This document shows, one piece after another, positions 56,108 through 64,000 of a stretch of 64,000 nt of DNA. Source of the DNA: Corallococcus caeni (lineage in GTDB: Bacteria; Myxococcota; Myxococcia; Myxococcales; Myxococcaceae). Positions within the stretch are counted from its first letter, which is position 1. Each line of letters begins with the position of its first letter. The stretch covers positions 1,364,001 to 1,428,000 of the forward strand of contig NZ_BTTW01000002.1 in the NCBI RefSeq assembly GCF_036245865.1, written 5' to 3'. A program made the position numbers and the translations under genes. The notes beneath the pieces are model-generated. The model did not search any database, was not told the DNA's origin, and was given only the letters and a program-made list of their open reading frames with translations.

Positions 56108-56446
56108 ATGACCCTCCTGGTGCAGTGTGAGTTTCGGGTGCAGCGGCCTGACCTTGAGTCGGAGTTCATCCGGCTCGCCCGGGCGTTGGCTTCCGCCGCC
56201 GCGGACGAGCCGGGGACGTTGCGTTACCAGTGGTTTGTCGCGCAGCGGCCGGGGCACTACTCGATCCTCGAGGAGTACGTCGACGCGGACGCGGCCGAAA
56301 CGCACAACGGCAATGTGGGAGCGCTGCTCGTCGAACTTTTTTCCGTGGCCGAGCTGGTGTCGGTGTCGTTCTACGGCGAGCTCAACAAGTACTTGCGCGA
56401 CTGGAGCACCGGTCGGGACGGAGTCTCGGTCCACGTGCCGTTGTGA
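56108..56446 (+). CDS. Antibiotic-biosynthesis-monooxygenase (ABM) fold protein
   Basis: A 112-residue ferredoxin-like dimeric alpha/beta-barrel protein. The pattern is typical of ABM/YgiN-type proteins: a first strand (LLVQCEFRVQ), a helix, EPGTLRYQWFVAQRPGHYSI, EEYVDADAAETHN and a final helix with LFSVAELVSVSFYG. Members are small oxygenases or scavenge quinones and reactive products; the acidic EEYVDADA stretch fits the family. Short 28-base convergent gap with the TetR gene, so the two transcripts may overlap. Confidence 0.75.
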   Translation: MTLLVQCEFRVQRPDLESEFIRLARALASAAADEPGTLRYQWFVAQRPGHYSILEEYVDADAAETHNGNVGALLVELFSVAELVSVSFYGELNKYLRDWSTGRDGVSVHVPL

Positions 56447-56474
56447 CTCCAGCCTTCGAATGGAGCCAGCGCTC

Positions 56475-57104
56475 TCACGCGGGGATCAGCGTCCGGGCGA
56501 CATGCTGGATGTAATCCGCGCGAGGGCGGCTCGCGCTCAGCGTCTTCGGGTTGGCGATGGCGAGGTGCAGGAGCCCCACGTACGTGGAATAGGCCTGCAA
56601 GGCCCAGTTGCGCGCCTCGCGGGCCGGCAGCCCGAGTGCACGGTACAGCTTCACCAGATAGTCGAGGCGCCGCTGCGACACCCGCGCGAGGACCGGCTGG
56701 ATGCGCGGGTCCGAGGCGGCGCCCGCGACGATGGCGACCTCAATCCTCCCATGCGGGCCCAGGTCGAACGTCAGCGCCAGCAGCTGGTGCAGCCGCTGCC
56801 TCGGGTCCGGCAGGGTCTCCAGCCGCTGGATGAACTCCGTGGTCGCCAACTGCTCCCAGCGCGCGAGCGCGGCCTGGAGCACGTCCGCACGGTCCTTGAA
56901 GTGCCAGTAGAAGCCGCCCTTCGTCACGCCCAGGCCGCGGGACAGCCGCTCCACGGACAGGGCCTCCACGCCCTCCGCGAGGCTCCAGAGGGCGGCGTCC
57001 GCCCAGTCTTCCGCTGACAGGCCCGGGCCCCGGTGCCGCTTGCGGATGTCCTCGATGCTCCGGAAGGGCGAAGGCTCCGGTGGGCGGGCAGTAGTGCGTC
57101 TCAT
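56475..57104 (-). CDS. TetR-family repressor
   Basis: A 209-residue regulator. The N-terminal DNA-binding domain shows LSVERLSRGLGVTKGGFYWH and the following FKDRADVLQAAL helix, the usual TetR helix-turn-helix. The remaining helices form the ligand-binding part. ATG 57104 is chosen over an upstream frame start because it begins a normal TetR N-terminal tail (RRTTARPPEPSPFRSIEDIR). The divergent DUF2867-like gene begins 122 bases away, and two near-identical palindromes lie between them, so autoregulation and control of that gene are likely. Confidence 0.9.
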   Translation of the reverse strand: MRRTTARPPEPSPFRSIEDIRKRHRGPGLSAEDWADAALWSLAEGVEALSVERLSRGLGVTKGGFYWHFKDRADVLQAALARWEQLATTEFIQRLETLPDPRQRLHQLLALTFDLGPHGRIEVAIVAGAASDPRIQPVLARVSQRRLDYLVKLYRALGLPAREARNWALQAYSTYVGLLHLAIANPKTLSASRPRADYIQHVARTLIPA

Positions 57105-57168
57105 CGTCGAGCGCAGTCTGGCGGACCCCCTCCCGGAGGTCCAGGGCGCATTCCCGGCGGGTCGGGAG

Positions 57169-57200
57169 ATACGGTGCCGTATCGGTATACGGTACCGTAT
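57169..57200. promoter_or_regulatory. Double palindromic operator for the TetR regulator
   Basis: ATACGGTGCCGTAT (57169-57182) and ATACGGTACCGTAT (57187-57200) are 14-bp palindromes with centres 18 bases apart. The second is perfect and the first differs by one base. They sit in the TetR/DUF2867 divergent gap, 26 bases before the DUF2867-like start codon. Confidence 0.8.
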
Positions 57201-57225
57201 CCGATGACACGAATGGGGGCTGTGC

Positions 57226-57816
57226 ATGCGGGTGACGACAGGGACGTGGCTGATGCTCGTGGGAGGGATTCACAGCGCCATCGGCCTGGTGCTCTTCCAG
57301 TCCCGCACCGCCTCCGCGCTGCCGGAGGTGCTGCGGCCCTTCGCGCAAGGTGCGGACCACGTGGACGTGAAGACGGTGGAGTCAGAAGCCACACTGCGCG
57401 AGTTCCTCGCGGCGCTCCTGTCGTACCAGCCCGCGTGGATGACGGCCCTGTACGGCGTGCGCGCAGTCTTCGTCCGGTTGCTCGGGATGCGCCAGCACGG
57501 GGTGCCCCGGCCACAGCACCTGCGCCCGGAGGACATCCCCATGACTCCGGGTGGCGCGGCCTTGTTCTTCACCGTGCGCCACGCGGAGGAGGAACACGTC
57601 TGGGTGGTGTCCGCGAAGGACCAGCACCTGGACGCCACCCTCGCCGTGGTGGTGGAGCCGCGGCCGGGCGGTGGACCCCGGCGGCGCTTCCACGTCGTCA
57701 CGCTGGTGCACTATCGGAACTGGGCCGGGCCCGTGTACTTCAACGTCATCCGGCCCTTCCACCACCTCGTCGTCGGGGGCATGGCGCGCCGTGCGGCGCG
57801 CGCGCAGGAGGGGTGA
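57226..57816 (+). CDS. DUF2867-like protein controlled by TetR
   Basis: A 196-residue protein. The C-terminal part fits the DUF2867 pattern (WVVSAKDQHLDATLAVVV, VVTLVHYRNWAGPVYFNVI, PFHHLVVGGMARRA); the N-terminal 25 residues are hydrophobic (TWLMLVGGIHSAIGLVLF), unlike most members, and may anchor it to the membrane. No enzymatic activity is known for the family. The gene starts just after the double operator, so it is probably repressed by the neighbouring TetR and induced by an unknown small molecule. Confidence 0.72.
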   Translation: MRVTTGTWLMLVGGIHSAIGLVLFQSRTASALPEVLRPFAQGADHVDVKTVESEATLREFLAALLSYQPAWMTALYGVRAVFVRLLGMRQHGVPRPQHLRPEDIPMTPGGAALFFTVRHAEEEHVWVVSAKDQHLDATLAVVVEPRPGGGPRRRFHVVTLVHYRNWAGPVYFNVIRPFHHLVVGGMARRAARAQEG

Positions 57817-57960
57817 TCTGGAAGTTTTCTATGGCAATGGACTCAATGCGTTCATCACGAAATGGATGCACTTCTCTTCCAAGCCTCTCCGTTCGTCGCC
57901 TCGGTGCAGTGCTCTAGCATTGCGCGGCAGCGCACGTTCATCTGGATGGGAGACATTGCA

Positions 57961-58374
57961 ATGAATTGGGATGCGTTCCGGCAGCAGCATGGCAGCCTCA
58001 AGCGGTCCGCCCTTTTGGGGCTGGGCGCCGCAATGACACTGGGACTCTCCGCGGCGGCGCTGCTGACGCCCACGGAGGCGGCGGCCGAGGAAGAGAATCC
58101 GTGTCCCTTCTCCGGGGTCCTGTGCTTGTTCGACGGCCCGGACTTCACCGGTGAGGTGTGGAATGTCATGGCCTGGCCGCCCGGCGGCGCGGGGACCTGC
58201 GTGAACCTTCCAGAGCACGGCTGGGAGGACCGGGCCGTTTCCGCCATCAACAACGGACCCTACACCGCATCGCTGTTCCTCAATGAGGACTGCGTTGGCG
58301 GCCCCTATCCCATTGGCCCTGGCGAGTGGGTGAGTCCCCTGAACTTCGCGCCCAGGAGCGTCTGGGTCTACTGA
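57961..58374 (+). CDS. Small secreted protein, peptidase-inhibitor I36/crystallin-like
   Basis: A 137-residue exported protein. ATG 57961 follows GGGAGA, and a signal peptide follows (LLGLGAAMTLGLSAAALL, cleavage near TEAAA). The mature domain has the I36/beta-gamma-crystallin-like pattern: CLFDGPDFTGEVWNV, CVNLPEHGWEDRAVSAINN, ASLFLNEDCVGG and a closing SPLNFAPRSVWVY, with four cysteines. I36 proteins inhibit metalloproteases in Streptomyces, but related modules are also structural. Convergent with the MYXO-CTERM-like gene, with a strong terminator between. Confidence 0.75.
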   Translation: MNWDAFRQQHGSLKRSALLGLGAAMTLGLSAAALLTPTEAAAEEENPCPFSGVLCLFDGPDFTGEVWNVMAWPPGGAGTCVNLPEHGWEDRAVSAINNGPYTASLFLNEDCVGGPYPIGPGEWVSPLNFAPRSVWVY

Positions 58375-58381
58375 GCAGGGG

Positions 58382-58412
58382 CCCTGGAGGCCGACGCTCT
58401 CGGCCTCCGGGG
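58382..58412. terminator. Bidirectional terminator
   Basis: CCCTGGAGGCCGA and TCGGCCTCCGGGG pair over 13 bases (one G-U) with a 5-base loop between convergent stops. Confidence 0.78.
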
Positions 58413-58413
58413 C

Positions 58414-59418
58414 TCAATTCCTTGCGCCGCGGCCGCGCCAGAGCCGCAGCGTGGCGAGGAGTCCCAGCACCGTCAGGCCCCCTCCGGCCTGCGTGCAGCC
58501 GCCCTTGGAGGGGCTGCTGATGGGATCCGCGTCCGGGGTGCCTCCGTCCTCCCCGGTGCCTCCATCCGGCGTGCCCGCGTCCACGGACTGCGTGGCGCAG
58601 GTCAGCTCGAAGTCCACGCTCAGCGGCGGCAGCGTGATGTCCGCGTGCTCCAGCGTTCCTCTGAGTGTGGCTTGATGGCGTCCGGGCGTGAGGCCCAGGC
58701 CGGGCGGTGACGGGTTGCCCGGCGTGCAGACCGTGTAGAGGAACAGCAGCGGCCGGTTGTACTCGTAGCGGTGGCTCTCGTAGTTGTCCGCGCCCGCCGA
58801 CGTCAGCCCGTGGTGGTTGCTGAAGGACCAGGGCTGGCCGTCCACCTCCACCGTCCAGTGCACCCAGGGCAGGAAGGGCACCAGCTCCGCTGACGGGGTG
58901 AAGCGCAGCGTGGTGAAGTCGCCCTCCTGCGTGCTCCCGCAATTGGAGTCCCCGTACACCGGGAACGTCCCCCGGCTCGGCGTGTCCACGCTCAGCGTGC
59001 CCAGGGTCGTGGGCAGCGGCCGCTCGGGGCCCGTGGTGAAGGTCGCGGATTGCGTCTGCGTCTCCTGGTGCTGGCAGAGGCCCTTTGCCTCGATGCGGTA
59101 CTGCGTGCCCGGCACGAGCGGCGCCTTGGGGACCAGGACCTGAGTGTTGCGGCTGCCATCCGCCAACGTGAAGGGCACCGGCGTGCCATCCGACTGGAGC
59201 AGCCGGAGGGTGGAGACATCCGTGCTCTCCAGCAGCGGTGGCCTCACCACCAGCCCGGGGACGTTCGCGGGTACGGGGCCGCCGTCCTCGGGGAGCGGGA
59301 AGCGAACGTCGATGAGGCAATTGGGCGCGGCGCAGGCCTCCGCCGAAGGGGGCGTGAACACCCCCAACCCCAGGAGGAAGGTCCCCACCGCGCCCCATGT
59401 CCAAGCGTGTCCGTGCAT
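58414..59418 (-). CDS. Secreted protein with MYXO-CTERM-like sorting tail (paralogue 1)
   Basis: A 334-residue exported protein. The start at 59418 is chosen by alignment with its neighbour (MHGHAWTWGAVG against MKTHGWTALTIG) and a GAGG site. A signal peptide ending PPSAEAC is followed by a beta-rich body (VPANVPGLVVRPPLLESTDV, LVPFLPWVHWTVEVDGQPW). The C-terminus has GGCTQAGGG, then a hydrophobic stretch (LTVLGLLATL), then Arg-rich residues: the layout of the MYXO-CTERM sorting signal, which is expected to be processed by a myxosortase and leave the protein on the cell surface. Tandem with a paralogue 43 bases upstream. Confidence 0.8.
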   Translation of the reverse strand: MHGHAWTWGAVGTFLLGLGVFTPPSAEACAAPNCLIDVRFPLPEDGGPVPANVPGLVVRPPLLESTDVSTLRLLQSDGTPVPFTLADGSRNTQVLVPKAPLVPGTQYRIEAKGLCQHQETQTQSATFTTGPERPLPTTLGTLSVDTPSRGTFPVYGDSNCGSTQEGDFTTLRFTPSAELVPFLPWVHWTVEVDGQPWSFSNHHGLTSAGADNYESHRYEYNRPLLFLYTVCTPGNPSPPGLGLTPGRHQATLRGTLEHADITLPPLSVDFELTCATQSVDAGTPDGGTGEDGGTPDADPISSPSKGGCTQAGGGLTVLGLLATLRLWRGRGARN

Positions 59419-59461
59419 ATGCCTCATCAGACACCGGAGCCCGGCGAAGTGGGACATTGGC

Positions 59462-60457
59462 TCAGGAACGGCGTCGCCAGAGCCGGAGCGTGGCCAGGAG
59501 CCCGAACGCCGCGAGCCCTCCGCCCGCCTGCGAGCACCCCTTGGCCTTCAGCGGAGGGCCGTCGTCCGGGGTGGGGTCGGGGAGGGGGTCTTCCTGGCCG
59601 CCGTCGCCGCCAAAGTGGGGGCAGTACACCTCGAAGGCGACCTCCAGCGCGGGCAGCGCCATCCCCGCCTGTTCGAGCACCGGGCGCAGCGTGGCCGTGT
59701 GCCTGCCTTCGGAGACGCCCCTGGCCGAGGCGGGCATCCCGGGGGGCTCCTGGTCACAGAGCGTATAGACGGTCAGCAGGTCCCGCATCGCCCTGAACCC
59801 ATCCGCGGGGATGACGCCGCCGCTGGCGTCCACCGCGCCGTGCGGGGCCGTGGCCCACGTCTGTCCATCCACCTCCAGCGTCCAGTGCACCCACGGGAGG
59901 AACGGCACCAACCCGGGGGCGGGAGTGAACTCCAGCGTCGTCCGGCCGCCAAAGTAGTTCGCCGCGCACGACGCGCCGCCGTCCCAGACCTTGATGCTTC
60001 CGGCCTGACTGGTTCCCTTTTCCAGCACGCCGGTCGCCGTGGGCAGCGCGACTTCCGGGCCCGCGGTGAAGTCCGCCATCGCGGCGAACGGCTGCCCCGT
60101 GTGGCCGTCGGAGCAGGGGATGGTCCCCTCCAGGTGGTAGTGCGTCCCGGGGACGAGCGGGGCGGTCGGGACGAGGACGCCGCTGCTCCCAGGTCCCTTG
60201 AGGAGACGTGCCTCCACGTCCACGCCTTCCTTCGTGCGCAAGCGCAGGGTCTGCTCCTCCACCCACTCTTCGGCAGGCGGCACGACCACCAGCGCGGGCA
60301 CGTTCGCCGGGACGACCGCGTCCGGGGGCAGGGGAACGCGGCTGCCCTCCACGGTGCACAGGGGGCCCTCGCAGGCCTCCGCTGAAGGGGGCTTCGCCAG
60401 GCCAAAGCCTCCCAGGAACACGCCAATTGTCAGGGCCGTCCATCCGTGTGTCTTCAT
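59462..60457 (-). CDS. Secreted protein with MYXO-CTERM-like sorting tail (paralogue 2)
   Basis: A 331-residue protein similar to the next gene along its whole length: the same signal end (KPPSAEAC), VVPANVPALVVVPP, LVPFLPWVHWTLEVDGQTW and the tail GCSQAGGG-hydrophobic-RRRS. ATG 60457 follows AAGG. Both have paired cysteines but no catalytic motif. The pair most likely arose by tandem duplication and is co-transcribed. Function unknown; a surface-anchored structural or binding role is the best guess. Confidence 0.8.
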   Translation of the reverse strand: MKTHGWTALTIGVFLGGFGLAKPPSAEACEGPLCTVEGSRVPLPPDAVVPANVPALVVVPPAEEWVEEQTLRLRTKEGVDVEARLLKGPGSSGVLVPTAPLVPGTHYHLEGTIPCSDGHTGQPFAAMADFTAGPEVALPTATGVLEKGTSQAGSIKVWDGGASCAANYFGGRTTLEFTPAPGLVPFLPWVHWTLEVDGQTWATAPHGAVDASGGVIPADGFRAMRDLLTVYTLCDQEPPGMPASARGVSEGRHTATLRPVLEQAGMALPALEVAFEVYCPHFGGDGGQEDPLPDPTPDDGPPLKAKGCSQAGGGLAAFGLLATLRLWRRRS

Positions 60458-60528
60458 GGGCCTTGAGACACGCGGGCCCGGCGGGTTGGGACATGACGCT
60501 TTCGCGGCGAAGCAGGTCCGGGGTGGAC

Positions 60529-60558
60529 CGCGACCGTTCAGCGTGCGGACGCGACCGT
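60529..60558. promoter_or_regulatory. Direct repeats in divergent promoter region
   Basis: CGCGACCGT occurs at 60529-60537 and 60550-60558, exactly 21 bases (two helical turns) apart, in the 153-bp gap between the MYXO-CTERM-like pair and the linalool-dehydratase-like gene. Possible regulator sites. Confidence 0.35.
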
Positions 60559-60610
60559 CCGGCACGCGGGGCCAGGATGCGGCACGCCCGCGGCCGATAC
60601 TGACGGGCCT

Positions 60611-61753
60611 ATGCGACGCAAGCTCGTGCTGCTGGTGCTGGCCGTGGCGGTGTGGCTGCCATCACTCCACCTCCTGTTCCGGCCCCGGAATCGGGAGGCC
60701 CTGGCGGCGGCACTGGCCTTCCGTCAACGCGCGTTCTCGCTCCAGGCGTCGAGCGCGGAGCGCGACGTGCTCCACCGCACCAACCCGGAGTGGGACCTGA
60801 TGGTGCGCACCTTCTCCGCGCTGTCGTTCGCCAACCTCGCGCTGTCGGAGCCCTGGCGGAGGGCGGAGCACCTGGAGGTCGTGGACGCGCTCATCGCCCG
60901 GACGCTGCGCGACGAACGACGGGCGCACGAGGCCTTCTTCCTGCCCTACGTGCACGCGGGGCCCTTCAAGGACCCCTCCGGGCGCAGCCTCTTCGTGGAC
61001 GGGGAGCTGGCGTTGATGCTCGCCGCGCGTCAGGTGGTGGCGCCGCGCGCGGAGTACGCGCCGCTCTTGCGCGAGCGCGTGGACCTCATCGCCGGACAGC
61101 TGGAGCGGGCTCCGGTGCTCGCGGCGGAGAGCTACCCCGACGAGGGCTGGACCTTCTGCAACACGGTGGCGCTCGCGGCGCTGCGCCTGTCGGACACCGT
61201 GGATGGGCGGGACCATGGCTCGCTGCTGCGCCGGTGGGTGGACTCCGCGCGGGAGAACCTGTCGGACCGTCGGACAGGTCTGCTCGTGTCGAGCTTCACC
61301 TACGACGGCGTGACGAAGGACGGGCCGGAGGGCTCCACGCTGTGGCTCGCCGCGCACATGCTCCAGGTGGTGGACGCGGACTTCGCGCGCGACCAGTACC
61401 AGCGGGCCCGCGCCGCGCTCCTGGGGCAGGCGCTGGGCTTCGCGTGGGCGGGGGAGTGGCCCTCGGAGGCGGGGGCGGTGCAGGACGTCGACTCCGGGCC
61501 CACCATTCCCTGGGTGAACGCGAACGCGGGCTCCAGCGGGCTCGCGCTCGTGGGCGCGGCGGCGTTCGATGACGAGGAGGCGCTGGACGGGCTGCTCACC
61601 AGCCTCCATTTCGCGGCCTTCCCGGTGCACGACGACACCGGGCTGCGCTTCGCCGCGGGCAACACGCTCGCGGACGCGGTGCTGCTGTACGCGCTCGTCG
61701 AAGGACCCCTCTGGCGCCTCGCGCGGGCGCCGCACCTGGAGGCACACCGATGA
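60611..61753 (+). CDS. Linalool dehydratase/isomerase-like alpha-helical barrel protein
   Basis: A 380-residue protein with an N-terminal membrane anchor or signal (KLVLLVLAVAVWLPSLHLLF). The body is all-helical with YPDEGWTFCNTVALAALRLS, a motif I associate with the linalool dehydratase/isomerase-like (alpha/alpha)6 barrel superfamily, and with IPWVNANAGSSGLALVGAA and FAAGNTLADAVLLYAL near the end. The catalytic set of the true enzyme (Asp, His, two Cys) cannot be confirmed; only the Cys in TFCN is evident. The stop overlaps the start of a small membrane protein gene by four bases. Substrate unknown. Confidence 0.6.
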   Translation: MRRKLVLLVLAVAVWLPSLHLLFRPRNREALAAALAFRQRAFSLQASSAERDVLHRTNPEWDLMVRTFSALSFANLALSEPWRRAEHLEVVDALIARTLRDERRAHEAFFLPYVHAGPFKDPSGRSLFVDGELALMLAARQVVAPRAEYAPLLRERVDLIAGQLERAPVLAAESYPDEGWTFCNTVALAALRLSDTVDGRDHGSLLRRWVDSARENLSDRRTGLLVSSFTYDGVTKDGPEGSTLWLAAHMLQVVDADFARDQYQRARAALLGQALGFAWAGEWPSEAGAVQDVDSGPTIPWVNANAGSSGLALVGAAAFDDEEALDGLLTSLHFAAFPVHDDTGLRFAAGNTLADAVLLYALVEGPLWRLARAPHLEAHR

Positions 61754-61995
61754 GGCGTCACCCGTTTGTCCTGGCCGCGCTGGGCCTCTGCGCGCTCTTC
61801 GTCTGTCTGCACCTGGGCGGAGGGCGTCAGTCCGTGGGCGTGCTGTCCGGGACCGTCGTGGGCGGCCCCTGGCGCATGGGCCTGGGGGTCGGCTACGCGC
61901 TGGCCTGGTTCGGCGCGGTGCTGGTGGCGCCGGTGCTGCTGCTTGCGGGGCTCGCGGACGTCGTGCTCGGCCGCGTCCGCCGTGCGAGGCCTTGA
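61750..61995 (+). CDS. Small two-helix membrane protein
   Basis: An 81-residue protein with two membrane helices (FVLAALGLCALFVCLHLG and YALAWFGAVLVAPVLLLAGL). ATG overlaps the stop of the linalool-dehydratase-like gene, so the two are translationally coupled and probably work together. It resembles no family I know. Its stop lies only 8 bases from the convergent amidohydrolase stop. Confidence 0.7.
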   Translation: MRRHPFVLAALGLCALFVCLHLGGGRQSVGVLSGTVVGGPWRMGLGVGYALAWFGAVLVAPVLLLAGLADVVLGRVRRARP

Positions 61996-62003
61996 GCCTC
62001 GCT

Positions 62004-63284
62004 TCAGCGCCGGTACAGCGCGCCGCCCTTCATCACCAGCCGCACCTGGCGCACGGCGGCGATGTCCTGCGTGGGGTCGCCCTCCACGGCGACGAGGTCC
62101 GCGTAGAGCCCGGCCTTCACCTGCCCGACGCGGTCCTCCCAGTGCAGCATGCGCGCGTTGCCGGAGGTGGCCGCCTGGAGCGCCTGCGCGGGCGTCACGC
62201 CGCTGGCCACCAGCAGCTCCAGCTCGCGCGCGTTCTCCCCGTGCGTGAAGACGCCCGAGTCCCCACCCACGCACAGCGGCACGCCCGCCGCCAGCGCGGC
62301 CTTGAGGCCCTCGCGCTTCTTCTTCGCGGACTCGGGCTCTGGATCCACGCCGCGCCTCCAGCCCCGGTACTGGAGCATGGCGTCGCCCGCGGCCAGCGTG
62401 GGGCACAGGAACACGCCCCGCTGGGCCATCAGCTTCCAGACCTCCGGCGTGCCCGCGTCGCCGTGCTCGATGCTCTCTGCCCCGGCAAGCACCGCGCGCT
62501 TCATGCCCTCCGGCGTGCTGGCGTGCACGGCCACCGGGCGCCCGCCGCTCCTGGCCGTCTCCACGATGAGGCGCATCTCCTCCTGGGAGAACGTGGGGAG
62601 CGCCTCACCGCGCGGGCCCCAGCGGTAGTCGCCGTAGACCTTGATCCAGTCCGCGCCGCGCCCCATCTGCCCGCGCACCGCGCGCGTGAGGCCGTCCACG
62701 CCGTCCGCCTCCTCCGCGCCCTGGGGCACCGTCCATTCGGAGGCGAACCCCTTGGGGCCGTAGCTGCCGGTGGCGACGAGCGCGCGCGTGGTGACGACCA
62801 TGCGGGGGCCCGGGATGATGCCCTGGTCGATGGCCTGCTTGAGGCCCACGTCCGCGTCCCCCGCGCCCTCCGTGCCCAGGTCGCGCGTGGTGGTGAAGCC
62901 CGCCAGGAGCGCCGCCTTCGCGTGGTTCGTGGCCCGCGCCACGCGCAGCGCCAGGGACTCCTTGAGCACCTGGTCGTCCCACTTCGCCTCGTTGTACGGA
63001 TGCAGGAACAGGTGCGAGTGGCCCTCGATGAGCCCGGGCAGCAGCGTCGCGCCGGGCAGGTCGATGACCTCCGCGCCCTCCGGCGCCTTCACGCCCTGCG
63101 CGGGCCCCGCCGAGACGATGCGCTCGCCGGTGACGACCACGACCCAGCCCGCGTGGGGTTTCGCGGTGGTGCCGTCGAAGACGCGTGCCGGACGCAGCAC
63201 GTAGGAGCGGGCAGGGGCCTGGGCCCGCGCGGACGCGGAGCCGAGGACCCCGGACAGGACGGCGAAGAAGAGCAGGGCGCGCAT
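62004..63284 (-). CDS. Secreted metal-dependent amidohydrolase
   Basis: A 426-residue exported enzyme (signal ending SASARAQA; start ATG 63284). It carries the amidohydrolase-superfamily metal set: [11 protein letters not shown] (HxH), a Lys in [10 protein letters not shown] that may be the bridging carboxylated Lys, His in PVAVHAST, His in AESIEHGD and Asp in [12 protein letters not shown]. This matches the imidazolonepropionase/prolidase-like group, which includes Xaa-Pro dipeptidases and other periplasmic amidases. Substrate not predictable. Convergent with the small membrane protein. Confidence 0.9.
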   Translation of the reverse strand: MRALLFFAVLSGVLGSASARAQAPARSYVLRPARVFDGTTAKPHAGWVVVVTGERIVSAGPAQGVKAPEGAEVIDLPGATLLPGLIEGHSHLFLHPYNEAKWDDQVLKESLALRVARATNHAKAALLAGFTTTRDLGTEGAGDADVGLKQAIDQGIIPGPRMVVTTRALVATGSYGPKGFASEWTVPQGAEEADGVDGLTRAVRGQMGRGADWIKVYGDYRWGPRGEALPTFSQEEMRLIVETARSGGRPVAVHASTPEGMKRAVLAGAESIEHGDAGTPEVWKLMAQRGVFLCPTLAAGDAMLQYRGWRRGVDPEPESAKKKREGLKAALAAGVPLCVGGDSGVFTHGENARELELLVASGVTPAQALQAATSGNARMLHWEDRVGQVKAGLYADLVAVEGDPTQDIAAVRQVRLVMKGGALYRR

Positions 63285-63438
63285 GTGGGGGCGCAGTCTG
63301 CGCGCGCACCGCCGCCGGGGACCATGGGTTTGTGGGGCAGACCCACGGAGTGCTTTGCTTCGCACTCGATGTCCGCTTGCGTGCCTCCGTGTGTCGTGGG
63401 CCAGCCCTGAACGCCGCGCCGTTCCCCTGGGAGCTTCC

Positions 63439-64000
63439 TTGAACCGACTGTTCGTGCTCGCCGTGCTGCTGTGCGTCGCCTGTAGAGACGAGAACGACCT
63501 GACTCCCGTGGGCCCGGACAGGGGAGGCCCGGTGGCCCTCGTCGTCCACTCGGACTGGTGGAACTTCGTCAACGCCTCCGACGACGTGAAGGACATCACC
63601 GTCCTGCTGGGGGACGGCAGCCGCTTCCGTCAACCGCTGGGCCGTGACGGCATCGCGCGGTTCGACGACCCGGCCATCACCGGCCCTCAGGACATCACCG
63701 TTGTCATCGCGGGCAAGAACCAGGTCGTGGCCAGCACGACGCTGGCCGTGGAGGGAACGGAGGTGTGGGTCCCCTCCAGCACCGGCCTCGTGGGGGCCAT
63801 CCCGTCCAGCCGGCAGGCCACGCTCACCGGCCGCGTGACGAACCTGCGCGGGAGTCCGGTGCGGCTGCGCGTGGTGGGCCCGGGCTTCCATGGCACGGCC
63901 CTCACGCTGGTGGATGGAACCTTCAGCATCGACGTGAATGGCAACGCCCCCGGCAAGGTGGCGCTGGTCGTCAACGGCCGCGCTGACGGCGTCGAGACCT
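63439..64000 (+). CDS. Lipoprotein with beta-rich domain (cut by window edge)
   Basis: An open frame from TTG 63439, behind CTGGGAG, runs off the right edge (187 residues visible). The TTG start is supported by a clean lipoprotein signal ([14 protein letters not shown], lipobox CVAC). The mature part is beta-rich ([47 protein letters not shown]) and resembles carboxypeptidase-regulatory or Ig-like modules ([11 protein letters not shown]). Divergent from the amidohydrolase. The rest of the protein is outside the window. Confidence 0.75.
   Translation, partial: MNRLFVLAVLLCVACRDENDLTPVGPDRGGPVALVVHSDWWNFVNASDDVKDITVLLGDGSRFRQPLGRDGIARFDDPAITGPQDITVVIAGKNQVVASTTLAVEGTEVWVPSSTGLVGAIPSSRQATLTGRVTNLRGSPVRLRVVGPGFHGTALTLVDGTFSIDVNGNAPGKVALVVNGRADGVET

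Overview
The window is high-GC DNA with strong G/C at third codon positions, packed with secreted and lipid-anchored proteins. It reads as a myxobacterial chromosome (Myxococcales, Corallococcus/Myxococcus-like). The evidence is the kind of genes present: a giant kinase-ATPase-GAF-histidine kinase hybrid, collagen-like Gly-x-y lipoproteins with the myxobacterial EPAGxNC module, tandem proteins with MYXO-CTERM-like tails, a sigma-54 enhancer-binding regulator paired with a histidine kinase, and about twelve predicted lipoproteins. No rRNA, tRNA, CRISPR array or intact mobile element was recognised.

Layout. 0-11.7 kb: the end of a cytochrome P450, an AraC regulator divergent from a lipid-anchored alpha/beta hydrolase, a subtilisin-like lipoprotein, several uncharacterised secreted proteins, and a three-gene run (HExxH metallopeptidase, small protein, lipoprotein) followed by an apparently frameshifted zinc-ribbon gene. 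11.9-19.3 kb: a low-oxygen respiration block on the minus strand, hemN then cydABDC (cytochrome bd oxidase and its CydDC assembly transporter). 19.6-23.0 kb: an SGNH hydrolase, a collagen-like lipoprotein and a ferritin-like di-iron protein. 23.1-28.5 kb: a compact regulatory and transport unit, histidine kinase, sigma-54 activator, a well-spaced -24/-12 promoter with upstream direct repeats, then a SulP anion (probably bicarbonate) transporter translationally coupled to a beta-carbonic anhydrase.

28.6-40 kb: a GH15 glycosidase, a lipoprotein, a 1,689-residue hybrid kinase whose kinase domain lacks the usual ATP-binding lysine, a GST-like gene with an apparent internal deletion, and a 142-bp second copy of the GH15 3' end lying exactly 9,500 bp from the original. 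40-56 kb: large secreted proteins (Ig/FnIII lipoprotein, DNRLRE-repeat lipoprotein, C39-like peptidase, GH71-like glucanase) around a beta-gamma-crystallin/aerolysin-like fusion, which is a candidate pore-forming toxin. 56-64 kb: a TetR regulator with a doubled palindromic operator in front of a DUF2867-like gene, an I36-like small secreted protein, two tandem MYXO-CTERM-like paralogues, a linalool-dehydratase-like protein, an amidohydrolase, and the start of a further lipoprotein cut by the window edge.

Many gene pairs are convergent and separated by good stem-loops, and several neighbours overlap by four bases, so operon limits are fairly clear. All functional calls rest on motifs read by eye; no database search was run.
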